From Bryobacterales bacterium (lineage in GTDB: Bacteria > Acidobacteriota > Terriglobia > Bryobacterales > Bryobacteraceae), in assembly GCA_025463005.1 (NCBI GenBank), contig JAOAPR010000005.1:1-64000 (forward strand): a stretch of DNA of 64,000 nucleotides, read 5' to 3'. Every line of letters begins with the position of its first letter. Position 1 is the first letter of the stretch. A program made the position numbers and the translations under genes. The notes beneath the pieces are model-generated. The model was not told the origin of the DNA and did no database searches. It saw only the letters and a list, made by a program, of their open reading frames with translations. Positions 53,394-62,036 of this stretch are shown in pieces.

Positions 53394-54032
53394 TTAAGAA
53401 CCCTTCAACACATCGGCGATGGTTTTCTCCGGAATAACGCCTTCTTTGATCACGCGCCAATAGGGCTCGGTGATATCGACCGTGGTGGCTCCCAGGCCCA
53501 TGGCGGGTCCGCCGTCTAGCACCAGGTCGACGCGGCCGTCCATCACCCCAAACACCTCGATGCCGCTGGTACAGGTCGGCTGGCCCGAGAGGTTCGCGCT
53601 GGTGGCGATAAGGGGCTGTGCCAGCCGCTCGAGTAAAGCATTTGCGACTTTCGATTTGGACTGCCGCATGGCCAGGCGGCCGGTGTTCCCGGTGACTTTT
53701 AAGGGCACGCGGGACGACGCCTGAACGATGATGGTCAGTTCACCCGGCCAGAAGTGCCGCGCCAGCAGATAGAACCTGGCCGTCGTCTCTTTCGTCAGCT
53801 CTTCTGCCATTACCACGTCGCTGACCAGAAGGGGCAAAGCCCGATCGTGCTCGCGGCCCTTAGCCGAGAAAATTCGTCCCACGGCGTGCAGGTTGAGCGG
53901 ATCGCACACCAGCGTGTAGAGCGCGTCCGTGGGAATCGCTACCACTTCGCCTCGCCGTACTGCGGCTGCGGCGCGCTCAATGGCGCGCTCGGAAGGGCGC
54001 TCCGCGTCAATTTCGATGAGGTCGGTGGACAC
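53394..54032 (-). CDS. threonylcarbamoyl-AMP synthase (Sua5/YrdC type)
   Basis: A 212-residue YrdC-domain enzyme that makes threonylcarbamoyl-AMP for the t6A modification of ANN-decoding tRNAs. The substrate-cleft motifs are VVAIPTDALYTLVCDP (usually PTDTxYGL), FSAKGREHDRALPLLV and ATSANLSGQPTCTSG. It lacks the Sua5 C-terminal domain, so it is the short TsaC type. TACACT lies 11 bases before the GTG start. Confidence 0.9.
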   Translation of the reverse strand: MSTDLIEIDAERPSERAIERAAAAVRRGEVVAIPTDALYTLVCDPLNLHAVGRIFSAKGREHDRALPLLVSDVVMAEELTKETTARFYLLARHFWPGELTIIVQASSRVPLKVTGNTGRLAMRQSKSKVANALLERLAQPLIATSANLSGQPTCTSGIEVFGVMDGRVDLVLDGGPAMGLGATTVDITEPYWRVIKEGVIPEKTIADVLKGS

Positions 54033-54043
54033 TTGAGAATCTC

Positions 54044-54049
54044 AGTGTA
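54044..54049 (-). promoter_or_regulatory. -10 element (TACACT) of the YrdC-type gene
   Basis: Read leftward, TACACT ends 11 bases before the GTG at 54032. Confidence 0.4.
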
Positions 54050-54077
54050 CAGCAGCACAGGCGGTTCGCCTAGCTCA

Positions 54078-55943
54078 TCACTCAATCGCCTGGGCCACGT
54101 CGATTGCGGTCTGGTAGCGGCCAAAGGGCGCGCTCAACTGGACGCCCGCGACCAGCGGACGAACACGCTGCACCATCTCCCTCGCAATGGCGACGCCTTC
54201 AGCTCGAGCGGCTTCGGCACTGTCTGCAAGGCGCATGCGCTCCATGTAGGGCTCGGGTACTGGAACGCGCAGCTCGTTGACCATGAATTCCGCATTGCGA
54301 AAGCTGGTGAGCGGCCAGATTCCGGCGATCACGGGAATACCGAACTCGGCGGTTCGCTTGAGGAATGTGTCCAGCAGATCGAGATCGAACACGGGCTGCG
54401 TAACCGCGTATTCCGCGCCCGCCTTGACCTTAGCTTCGAAACGGCGCAGCTCGTCGTCCAGATTGTAAGCGCCGGGATTGGCTCCGACGCCCAGCAGCAG
54501 CGCGGTTTGCGAGCCCATCGGGTTGCCGCCCAGGTCCATGCCGTGGTTCAGATGGTCGACGATGGTGGTGAGACCGATGGAATCGACGTCGAACACCGCC
54601 GTCGCATCCGGATAAACGCCCATGCGCGGCGGATCGCCGGTGATACAGATCAGGTTGCGGACGCCGACCATGTGCGCGCCCAGAAGCTCGCTCTGAATGC
54701 TAAGGATGTTGCGGTCGCGGCAGCAGAAGTGCAGCACCGCCTCGATCCCGGCTTCCTGCTGGATCAGTTGGCAGGTGACCTGCGCGCTGAGGCGGGCGCT
54801 GGCCCGGGGGCCATCGGGAACGTTGATGCAGTCGATTCCAGCTTCCTTGCACAACCTGGCCCCGGCAATTTCCTTGGAAGCGTCCAGACCGCGCGGCGGA
54901 AGGATTTCGACGAAAGAAACGAACTCTCCGGCGGCCAGTTTTGCTCCCAGCTTGCTTTTTGCCGCTACCGGAACTTTCTCCATCGGCTTGGGCTTGGCGG
55001 CTGGTTCATCCACGGTCACCGTGGCCGAGGCTCGCGCAGGATGCAAGCTGCGAACCTCATTGCGAATTTCCTTGATGTGTTCCGGAGTGGTTCCGCAGCA
55101 GCCGCCGACGATCCGCGCGCCCGCCTGCAAAAAGCGTGCCGCGTAGTGCGCCATGTACTCGGCCGAGCACAGATAGATGTTGCGGCCGTCAACACTGGCT
55201 GGGAGTCCGGCGTTGGGCAGGGCGCTCAGCGGCTTGTTCGTGAACGCGCCCATCTTTTCGAGCGTCTCCAGCATGACCTTCGGTCCGGAGGAGCAGTTGA
55301 GGCCGATCACGTCCACCGGCATGGCGTCCAACGCCCGCGTAAAATCCTCGATCGACGTTCCGTCCTGAAGACGACCGTCGTCTTCGATGCTCAAGTGCGC
55401 CATCAGGACCATTTCCGGCCCGGCCGCCTCACGTGCCGCTTCGACGGCGGCGCGAACTTCGTTCAGGTCGCGAAATGTTTCGAGCATCAGGCAATCTACG
55501 CCTGCTTCCACCAGGGCATCCATCTGCTCGCGGAAAATGGAGCGCGCCTCGTCCACGCTGGTGGAACCGAGCGGCTCCAGGCGAACCCCCAGCGGGCCGA
55601 TCGCGGCACCCACAAAGGCCTGATCGCGGGCGGCCTCGCGGGCGATCCGTACACCGGCTCGATTGATCAGCCGGACTTTGTCAGAGAAGCCGAAGGGCGC
55701 CAGACGCTTGCGGTTCGCTCCAAAGGTGTTGGTCTCGATCAGCTCGGCTCCGGCGCGGACATACTCCTGGTGAACGTCGCGTACCAGGGCGGGGAGCGAA
55801 AGATTTAGTTCGTCGTAGCAGCGGTTGATGAACGCGCCTTTGGCATAGAGCATGGTGCCCATGGCGCCATCGGCCACCCATACTCGCTGGCTAAGAGTCT
55901 CCCGGAACTCGGCGGCCCGGGTCGGCGTCGCGGTCACTGGCAT
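54078..55943 (-). CDS. fused homocysteine S-methyltransferase / methylenetetrahydrofolate reductase
   Basis: A 621-residue bifunctional enzyme like B. subtilis YitJ. Residues about 10-310 are the Hcy-methyltransferase barrel with the zinc cysteines in GLNCSSGP and the Cys pair in GGCCGTTPEH. A linker of about 40 residues leads to the MTHFR barrel (about 340-620) with VEILPPRG, HFCCRDRN, LICITGDPPR and PVIAGIWPL. It makes and uses methyl-THF to form methionine. It stands between the YrdC gene and a HipA-like gene, 22 bases apart from the latter. Confidence 0.93.
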   Translation of the reverse strand: MPVTATPTRAAEFRETLSQRVWVADGAMGTMLYAKGAFINRCYDELNLSLPALVRDVHQEYVRAGAELIETNTFGANRKRLAPFGFSDKVRLINRAGVRIAREAARDQAFVGAAIGPLGVRLEPLGSTSVDEARSIFREQMDALVEAGVDCLMLETFRDLNEVRAAVEAAREAAGPEMVLMAHLSIEDDGRLQDGTSIEDFTRALDAMPVDVIGLNCSSGPKVMLETLEKMGAFTNKPLSALPNAGLPASVDGRNIYLCSAEYMAHYAARFLQAGARIVGGCCGTTPEHIKEIRNEVRSLHPARASATVTVDEPAAKPKPMEKVPVAAKSKLGAKLAAGEFVSFVEILPPRGLDASKEIAGARLCKEAGIDCINVPDGPRASARLSAQVTCQLIQQEAGIEAVLHFCCRDRNILSIQSELLGAHMVGVRNLICITGDPPRMGVYPDATAVFDVDSIGLTTIVDHLNHGMDLGGNPMGSQTALLLGVGANPGAYNLDDELRRFEAKVKAGAEYAVTQPVFDLDLLDTFLKRTAEFGIPVIAGIWPLTSFRNAEFMVNELRVPVPEPYMERMRLADSAEAARAEGVAIAREMVQRVRPLVAGVQLSAPFGRYQTAIDVAQAIE

Positions 55944-55965
55944 GTTCGTTCTTCGGGCAAACCCT

Positions 55966-56793
55966 TTACCGGCGCCAGTCCGGGAATGGATTGGATTGTC
56001 CCGAACGGCACTGTTCGACTAAGTCCGGCACTCGCGCGCGCCGCTTCATCAAGCGTTCCAGCAGGCGCTCCAGCTCGTCTTCGTCGCCCTCCAGCCAGGC
56101 CGGAGGAATGCGTTTGACCGCCTGATCCACAACTTCCTCCGGAAAATTCCGGATGCGGTCCAGCCAAGGCTCGAATTCGGCCAAGCCGCGGACCGTCTGA
56201 TACACCATAGGACGGAAATACAGGCCCTGGATTGCCGACTCGCCGAAACGCCAGTGGGGTCCCTCGAATACATATCCATTGTCCACCATCTGGGCCACGA
56301 AACCCAAACGGTGCGGTTCTGAGGCCAGGGGCTCCAGCACCCGCGCGCGAAAAAAGATCGCCTGCCGGGAATCGGCATTGCCCATCCATTTGTCGAAGGC
56401 CAGCACGCCGCGAAAATCGGTCAGATTCTCGACTCTATCGAGCAGTGTATCGGGAAGAAAGTCGTAGACTACGGTGCGCACCGGATCGCCGGGGAAGCGC
56501 GAGCCGAAGTGCCAGCCGGGAGTTACCGCGCGGCGCTCCCGCCCGAGCTGGATGTACGTCGCGGAATCGCCTGCCAGGAACGATTCCGTCACCTCAACCA
56601 TCGCGACTTCCGGAGCGGCAATACCCAGGTAGTGCAAAAACGTCGAGGCGATCCATTCGTTCACCAGAATGCGGCGGTGCTGCGGGTTGTTGTGGAACTT
56701 GACGACGTACGAGTGACCATCGGAAGCTTCCATCAGGTGGGCCTGCGCTCCCCCGCGCATCTTGCGGATGAGGCGGCGAGCTTCAACCGGCAT
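55966..56793 (-). CDS. HipA-like kinase domain protein
   Basis: A 275-residue HipA-type protein kinase fold without the HipA N-terminal domain. HSYVVKFHNNP carries the ATP-binding lysine, VNEWIASTFLHYLGIAAPEV the helix that follows, and LAFDKWMGNADSRQAIFF is the catalytic loop with the Asp and Asn of HipA (DxxxxNxD). No HipB-like antitoxin gene is adjacent. It may phosphorylate a translation factor, but the target is unknown. It is just upstream of the methionine gene. Confidence 0.83.
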   Translation of the reverse strand: MPVEARRLIRKMRGGAQAHLMEASDGHSYVVKFHNNPQHRRILVNEWIASTFLHYLGIAAPEVAMVEVTESFLAGDSATYIQLGRERRAVTPGWHFGSRFPGDPVRTVVYDFLPDTLLDRVENLTDFRGVLAFDKWMGNADSRQAIFFRARVLEPLASEPHRLGFVAQMVDNGYVFEGPHWRFGESAIQGLYFRPMVYQTVRGLAEFEPWLDRIRNFPEEVVDQAVKRIPPAWLEGDEDELERLLERLMKRRARVPDLVEQCRSGQSNPFPDWRR

Positions 56794-56857
56794 CTGAGGA
56801 GATTGGTGGGAGGCCGTCCACTAGAATCTCTGTGGAATCGGGTACCTTAAAGATTAT

Positions 56858-57064
56858 ATGCCCGATGAAAAGGAAACACCTCGCCCCGGCTCGAGCAAGG
56901 AAGAAGTCGCGCTGGAGTTGATGAAATTTATCGCCACCACTGCCGGTGTCGGAAAGACGGCCACCGGAGCGGGATTTGGGGGAAAGTCACCTAAAGGCCC
57001 GGAGGAGCAGGTGGATGCTCTATTGCAGCTTTATGAGCGCTGCCGGGGAGTGGTCGAAAAGTAA
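56858..57064 (+). CDS. small conserved-type protein of unknown function
   Basis: A 68-residue acidic protein: Pro/Ser-rich start, an amphipathic helix (EEVALELMKFIATTAG), a Gly-rich loop (VGKTATGAGFGGKSPKG) and a C-terminal helix (EEQVDALLQLYERCRGVVEK). The Gly/Lys loop resembles but is not a P-loop. It is divergent from the HipA-like gene, 64 bases between starts, so both may share regulation. Confidence 0.6.
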   Translation: MPDEKETPRPGSSKEEVALELMKFIATTAGVGKTATGAGFGGKSPKGPEEQVDALLQLYERCRGVVEK

Positions 57065-57065
57065 A

Positions 57066-57091
57066 GTGGGGCGGGTTTAAAACCTGCCCAC
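57066..57091. terminator. hairpin between convergent genes
   Basis: GTGGGGCGGGTTT pairs with AAACCTGCCCAC with one mismatch and one bulge, right after the small gene. There is no T-run, but the arms end in T and A, so it can work for both strands. Confidence 0.5.
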
Positions 57092-57107
57092 ACACAAATC
57101 GAGCTAC

Positions 57108-57578
57108 TTACTTCTTTTTCTTGGCGGCTTTTTTCGGTGCAGCCTTCTTCGCTGCCTTTTTGGGTGCGGCTTTTTTAGCGGGCGTCTTCTTAGCGGCCGT
57201 CTTCTTGGCGGCGGTCTTTTTAGCGGCTTTTTTTGGCGCGGCCTTTTTAGCAGCGGCTTTCTTTGCTACTGCTTTCTTTGCTACTGCTTTCTTAGGCGCA
57301 GCTTTCTTGGCAGCCTTCGGTGCGGCTTTCTTGGCGGCGGGCTTGGGTGCGGCGGCTCGCTTGGCAGGCTTCTTGGCAGGCGGCGGTTCGGAAGTGGGAA
57401 TGTCCATTACCGGGCCGGTAATCGGAAGGACGCCAGTGATCGTTGTCTCAGTCACTACGACCGTTTCGTCGTCATCGTCCTCGTCGTAGTCGCCGATGTC
57501 ATCATCCATGCTGATGTTGGATTCCTGATCAAAGTCGTCGTCTTCGTCTTCCACCATCGAGAACCGGTACTCTAACAT
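57108..57578 (-). CDS. histone H1-like Lys/Ala-rich protein with acidic N-terminus
   Basis: A 156-residue protein in three zones: an Asp/Glu-rich start (about 10-42), a short Pro/Thr linker with ITGVLPITGPVMD, and about 85 residues of Lys-Ala repeats (KKAAPKKAAKK, KKTAAKK) ending in KKKK. The basic tail matches bacterial histone H1-like DNA-binding proteins. CAGGAGGC is the ribosome-binding site. The acidic head may shield the tail or bind another basic protein. The simple repeats make its length prone to change. Confidence 0.85.
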   Translation of the reverse strand: MLEYRFSMVEDEDDDFDQESNISMDDDIGDYDEDDDDETVVVTETTITGVLPITGPVMDIPTSEPPPAKKPAKRAAAPKPAAKKAAPKAAKKAAPKKAVAKKAVAKKAAAKKAAPKKAAKKTAAKKTAAKKTPAKKAAPKKAAKKAAPKKAAKKKK

Positions 57579-57692
57579 TCAGACTGCCTCCTGTTTGAGC
57601 GCATCGCGCGGGTTCACACCGTGACAAGACTTAGAATATCGCGTTTTGTTCAGAAGGCAAGGGAAAACGTCGCGTGTTCGCTGACGTATACG

Positions 57693-59384
57693 CTAAGCCC
57701 CGGAGGTGCGTTTAGCAGCCGTCCGCGGGGCTTTCCCTGAAGCGCGCGAAGCGGATTTAGCGACCGGTTTTCGGGCCGTCTCGGCAGTTGAGGCTCTCTT
57801 CACGGACGCCTTCTTTGTAGACGAAGCCTTCGCAGCGGCGGATTTCCTGGGGGCAGTTCTCACCGCAGGGGTCCGGTCGCCGGGGTAGGCCACTGGTATC
57901 GCCGCGAACGTCCCAGCCTCGGGAAGCTGGTCGTGATTCGCGGAACTTAATAGGTCGGCCGTCGTCCCGTAACGCTTGGCGACGACTGCGAAGGTATCTC
58001 CCGCTTCCACCCGATGCACGCGCCAGGAATCTCGCCGATCGGCCGGAATCACCCGCAGGGCGGCTTCGAGTTGGGGCACCGATCCTTTGGGTAGGCGCAG
58101 CGTGAATCCGCCCGGAGCGACCGATTTGACGAGCGAAGGATTCAGCTCCTTGAGCTCGCTTACGGAGCGGTCCAGCGCGGCGGCCACCAGGCCGATGTGG
58201 GTCGGTGTCTGCAATTCGAGGCTGTCGTAGTCTACGGCCGGTTCGAAGGAAACGTCCTGAATGCCATATTCCTCCGCGTTCTTGGACATGATCACCATGG
58301 CCAGAATCGCCGGGACGTAATTGGCAGTCTGGAGCGGCAGCGCGTTCCTGCGGCGCAGTTCCCAGAAATCGGCATAGCCGGTCCGCAGCACGGCATTATC
58401 TACGCAGCCGGGCCCGCAGTTGTAGGCTGCCATGGCCAGGTACCAGTTGCCGAAGTGCTCATAGAGATCGTGCAGGTGGCGGGCGGCCGCGCGCGTGGCC
58501 TTTTCCGGATCCATACGATCGTCCGTGGCCGGGGTCTGGTTCAGGCCGTATTCCTTGCCGCGGAATTTCGCGAATTGCCAGATGCCGACGCACAGCTTAT
58601 TCGACACGGCGCGCGGCTGAAAGCCCGATTCGGCCTGGGCCAGAAAGATCAGTTCCTCGGGGAGCCCTTCCTCGGCCAGAACCCGCTCGATCATCGGCTT
58701 GTAACGGCCGGACCGCTGCATGCCCCCCAGCAGGATGCGCCGGCCCTTGGTACTTGAAAAGAAATTAATGAAGCTGACCACCGCGTCGCTCTCTTCGAGC
58801 GGAAGCTGCGACACCGTCATGCGGACCTGTTCCCGGACTTTTCCGCGCAGGCTGGGGTCGATGGGGAACGTCATTTCCAGGATGTCGTCGAGGGGCGCTT
58901 TATCATAGGACACCTGATCTTCAGAAGCGCCTGCTCCAAGCTGATCCTGATCGATGCGATAGATCGCGTCCACCAGTTCTTCCAGGCGGCGTTCCAGGGC
59001 GGCACGATCAGGCAGGTTTTCCGGCGCACTTAAGAGGACTTCGACGGCCCGGTTGAATTCCTCGCGAGCTTCCTCCTGACGACCCTGCTGCAGGGCGCGT
59101 TTGCCGGCCGCAAAGCGATCGTTCGCGCGCTGGATGAGGAAGTCAGCATCGGAAGGGCGGGGAATCAGGGCAGTCTTGGTAGGCAGGGCGGGGTATTCAT
59201 TCGCGAACGGGCTGATGCGGGGCGGGTCGGCGAATGCTTGCTGAACCGGTTCCGGCGCCTTGGCCTGCTGCGGTGGCAAGAAGTACCGCTGGTACCGCTG
59301 AGGGGGAGGAGTGGTGGCCGCGCAACTGGTCAGCACGATGGAAGCTGCGGCCATTGCTGCCCAGGCTACGCGGTGGATGCCCAT
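57693..59384 (-). CDS. LysM lytic transglycosylase lipoprotein (MltD-like)
   Basis: A 563-residue murein hydrolase. The start MGIHRVAWAAM leads to a lipobox (LTSC), so it is a lipoprotein. The transglycosylase domain (about 215-370) has the catalytic Glu in FLAQAESGFQPRAVS and AYNCGPG. A LysM module (about 450-500, HRVEAGDTFAVVAKRYGTTADLL) binds peptidoglycan, and a Lys/Ala/Arg-rich tail of about 60 residues follows. ATG 59384 is preferred to an in-frame start 48 bases upstream. Confidence 0.92.
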   Translation of the reverse strand: MGIHRVAWAAMAAASIVLTSCAATTPPPQRYQRYFLPPQQAKAPEPVQQAFADPPRISPFANEYPALPTKTALIPRPSDADFLIQRANDRFAAGKRALQQGRQEEAREEFNRAVEVLLSAPENLPDRAALERRLEELVDAIYRIDQDQLGAGASEDQVSYDKAPLDDILEMTFPIDPSLRGKVREQVRMTVSQLPLEESDAVVSFINFFSSTKGRRILLGGMQRSGRYKPMIERVLAEEGLPEELIFLAQAESGFQPRAVSNKLCVGIWQFAKFRGKEYGLNQTPATDDRMDPEKATRAAARHLHDLYEHFGNWYLAMAAYNCGPGCVDNAVLRTGYADFWELRRRNALPLQTANYVPAILAMVIMSKNAEEYGIQDVSFEPAVDYDSLELQTPTHIGLVAAALDRSVSELKELNPSLVKSVAPGGFTLRLPKGSVPQLEAALRVIPADRRDSWRVHRVEAGDTFAVVAKRYGTTADLLSSANHDQLPEAGTFAAIPVAYPGDRTPAVRTAPRKSAAAKASSTKKASVKRASTAETARKPVAKSASRASGKAPRTAAKRTSGA

Positions 59385-59428
59385 ATCTATAAGCTCGGCC
59401 AAGTTTAACAGAATCGTGACATGGTGCG

Positions 59429-61441
59429 TCAACCCGGAGTGAACTCCCGCAGTTGGGTCTCAATCGCCCGGCGTAGATCGGGCGGAGCCTGTGCGGCTAG
59501 GTCCGCCAATGCTTTACGGTACCCCGCCGGAGAGTCATCTGCGGTATTCACCTTAGCACCGGCTAGGTCGCAATACAGCTCGAACGCTTTTCGCAGTTTC
59601 GCCGCGCCGGCTTCCGACTCACCGTTGTACGCCAGGACCGTTCCTACCCAGAAGTTCGAGGATGCCAGGTCGCGCAGGGTCACGGTGGGCGTCCGTTTGA
59701 CTTGGGCTTCGGCGACTTGCAGCGCCCGGCTGAAGCTGGCCAGGGCCCCCAGGACGTCCCGGTTTTTGAGCTGCGCGCGGCCGAGCCCTTGTAAAGCCGC
59801 AAAGTACAGTGCCGGATAAGCATCTGCGAGGGGTTCCAGGCGCGTCCGGGCCTCCGTGAAGCGATCGACAGCCTGGTCAGGAATCGAATCACCAATGCTT
59901 AACGCCGCCGCAGCGACGAAAACAGCACTCTCTCGGAGATTGGGATGGGAAAACTCGAATGCCCGGGCCGAGGCCAGCGCGGTTCGATAGGTTTGAAGCG
60001 CGTCGGGTGCGCTTTGCGATTCCGCCAAGCGGGAATACGCGTACTGCAGGTCGCGCTGCTGGCGAAGAGATTCGGTTTCGACCACCTTCAGTCGTTCTTC
60101 GGCAACCGACCTTTCACGCGCGGCGCGCGCAGCAGACTGCTCCTCGATAATCGCCGCGGCGAAGAGGGTCAAGACGGCCACCGCCGCGGCAGTGAGGGCT
60201 GCGGCATTGCGGCGGACAAATCTCCCGGCCCGGTAGCCGAACGTATCGCTGCGGGCGATCACCGGCCGCCCCTCCAGATATCGGCGGATGTCCTCTGAGA
60301 ACTGCTCGACGGAGGCGTAGCGTCGCAGCGGCTCCTTCCGCAGCGCCATCAGGACGATCATGTCCAGGTCGCCCGCGAGTTTCTTCTTCAGCCGGCGGCG
60401 GGCTTTGTCGCGCGTCTCCTCCTCCGAGAGGTCGATTTTCTGGGTCGCCTGGGGGATCACCGCCTTTTCATCAGTCAGCACCACGGCACTGGGCCGGAGG
60501 GGCTCCTGTTCGCAGATTGCTTTGCGCAGCGCGCTGTCCGACCGCGCTCCCGGCCCGTAGGGCGATTTTCCGGTCAGCAGCTTGTACAGCAGCACGCCCA
60601 GGGAATAAACGTCCGTGGAGGTGGTGATCGGCTCGCCGCGCACCTGCTCCGGACTGGCGTAGTCGAGCGTCATGGGGCGCAGTTCGGGGCGCGTCTCGGC
60701 CGCGGCCAGCGTCGAGAATTCGGTGCGGATCAGCTTGGCGATCCCGAAATCCAGGAGCTTGGGGATTCCCTCCGCCGTGACCAGGATGTTGCCCGCCTTC
60801 AGATCGCGATGGACCACCAGATTCCCATGGGCGTATCGAACCGCGGCGCAGACGTCGCGAAATAGTTTGAGCCGCTCCGTGATCGTGCTCTTGCGCTTCT
60901 CGCAGTAGCGATCGATGCGAATCCCTTCGACGTACTCCATCACTAAGTAAGGCAGGCCGTCAGGCGTGGATCCCCCGTCGATCAGAGCAGCGATGTTGGG
61001 GTGCGTCAGGCCTGCGAGCACCTGGCGTTCGAGGCGAAAGCGGCGCAGGATTTCCTGCGTATCCATACCGCGCTTCACCAGCTTGATGGCGATCTGTTTC
61101 TTGAATTCGCTATCAAAGCGCGTGGCCAGCCACACCGATCCCATGCCTCCGCGCCCAATACATTTCTGCAGTTCATAGGGTCCGACGCGATACCCCGGCG
61201 GATACTCCGGGACCTCCACGCTGGAACTGACCAGGGTGTGCGTCATGCCGGAGACATTGGCCGCGGGCTTATCGAGAAAGTCGCCGGCCGACTCGTGGCT
61301 CGCGAGCAGGCTTTCCACCTCGCGGCGCAGTTCGTCGTCGCGGGCGCAGACCACCCGCAAGTATGCCGCGCGATCTACGTCGGGCCGTTCCACGGCGCCG
61401 TCAAAGATCTGACGAATCTGCGCCCAACGCTCGGGCGTCAA
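59429..61441 (-). CDS. Ser/Thr protein kinase with TPR-like periplasmic domain
   Basis: A 670-residue PASTA-less Hanks-type kinase. The kinase domain spans about 85-365: IGRGGMGSVWLA, catalytic VHRDLKAGNILV, DFGIAKL and APE-like YASPEQ. A membrane span (about 412-430) separates it from a C-terminal region of helical repeats. The N-terminal 60 residues are a helical segment often seen in Acidobacteria. It overlaps the upstream ECF sigma gene by 41 bases, so the two form one unit. Confidence 0.94.
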   Translation of the reverse strand: MTPERWAQIRQIFDGAVERPDVDRAAYLRVVCARDDELRREVESLLASHESAGDFLDKPAANVSGMTHTLVSSSVEVPEYPPGYRVGPYELQKCIGRGGMGSVWLATRFDSEFKKQIAIKLVKRGMDTQEILRRFRLERQVLAGLTHPNIAALIDGGSTPDGLPYLVMEYVEGIRIDRYCEKRKSTITERLKLFRDVCAAVRYAHGNLVVHRDLKAGNILVTAEGIPKLLDFGIAKLIRTEFSTLAAAETRPELRPMTLDYASPEQVRGEPITTSTDVYSLGVLLYKLLTGKSPYGPGARSDSALRKAICEQEPLRPSAVVLTDEKAVIPQATQKIDLSEEETRDKARRRLKKKLAGDLDMIVLMALRKEPLRRYASVEQFSEDIRRYLEGRPVIARSDTFGYRAGRFVRRNAAALTAAAVAVLTLFAAAIIEEQSAARAARERSVAEERLKVVETESLRQQRDLQYAYSRLAESQSAPDALQTYRTALASARAFEFSHPNLRESAVFVAAAALSIGDSIPDQAVDRFTEARTRLEPLADAYPALYFAALQGLGRAQLKNRDVLGALASFSRALQVAEAQVKRTPTVTLRDLASSNFWVGTVLAYNGESEAGAAKLRKAFELYCDLAGAKVNTADDSPAGYRKALADLAAQAPPDLRRAIETQLREFTPG

Positions 61442-62003
61442 GAGAGCCTCCCGTGATTTCGCGATGCAGAAACGCGCGCGCCGAGCTCCAGCCGCGCTTG
61501 ACCGTGGCCGGCGACACGCCCATCACCTCAGCGGTTTCCTCTACCGACAATCCTCCGAAGAATCGCAGCTCCACGAGCTGCGACTGATCGGGATCCAGCC
61601 CCATTAGTTTGTGCAGAGCCGCGTCCAGCGCGAGGATGTCGACCGGCTTCTGGTACGCGATCGCCATGGTGTCTTCGAGCAGCACCTTCTGACCGGCGCC
61701 CCCTCGCCGCGCCGCGTGGTGCTTGCGAGCATAATCGAGCAGGATGCGGCGCATCTGCGTGGCCGCCACTGCCAGGAAATGTCCCCGGTTTTCGAGCGGT
61801 GCGCGCTGATCTACCAGACGGATGTAAGCCTCGTGAACCAGGGCCGTGGCCTGCAGCGTATGTTCGCCGCGCTCCCGTCTGAAGTACGAGCGAGCCAGGC
61901 GATGCAGCTCGTCATACACCAGCGGCAGCAGTTGGTTGACGGCATCTTTATCGCCGCGCCCCAGCTCGCCCAAGAGGCGTGTGACTTCGCCCTGGTCAGC
62001 CAT
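61401..62003 (-). CDS. ECF sigma factor (TIGR02999-like)
   Basis: A 200-residue sigma-70 family factor. Region 2 is about 20-85 (LPLVYDELHRLARSYFRRERGEHTLQATALVHEAYIRL) and region 4 about 135-185 (FFGGLSVEETAEVMGVSPATVKRGWSSARAFLHREI). This type occurs next to Ser/Thr kinases in Acidobacteria and Planctomycetes and is thought to be activated by phosphorylation instead of an anti-sigma factor. TACAGT lies seven bases before the ATG. Confidence 0.93.
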   Translation of the reverse strand: MADQGEVTRLLGELGRGDKDAVNQLLPLVYDELHRLARSYFRRERGEHTLQATALVHEAYIRLVDQRAPLENRGHFLAVAATQMRRILLDYARKHHAARRGGAGQKVLLEDTMAIAYQKPVDILALDAALHKLMGLDPDQSQLVELRFFGGLSVEETAEVMGVSPATVKRGWSSARAFLHREITGGSLDARALGADSSDL

Positions 62004-62024
62004 ATAGGAAACTGTAGCATCAGG

Positions 62025-62030
62025 TATACT
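62025..62030 (+). promoter_or_regulatory. -10 element (TATACT) of the PQQ dehydrogenase gene
   Basis: TATACT ends six bases before the GTG at 62037, with no ribosome-binding site between. Confidence 0.5.
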
Positions 62031-62036
62031 GGCCCG

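Noticed and set aside
53754-55808. Open frame of 684 codons on the plus strand
   Set aside because: It is the exact antisense of the well-supported methyltransferase/MTHFR fusion; long antisense frames are common at this GC content and the product has no natural composition.
57121-57489. Hydrophobic plus-strand frame of Ala/Phe repeats
   Set aside because: Mirror of the Lys/Ala repeats of the histone-like gene.
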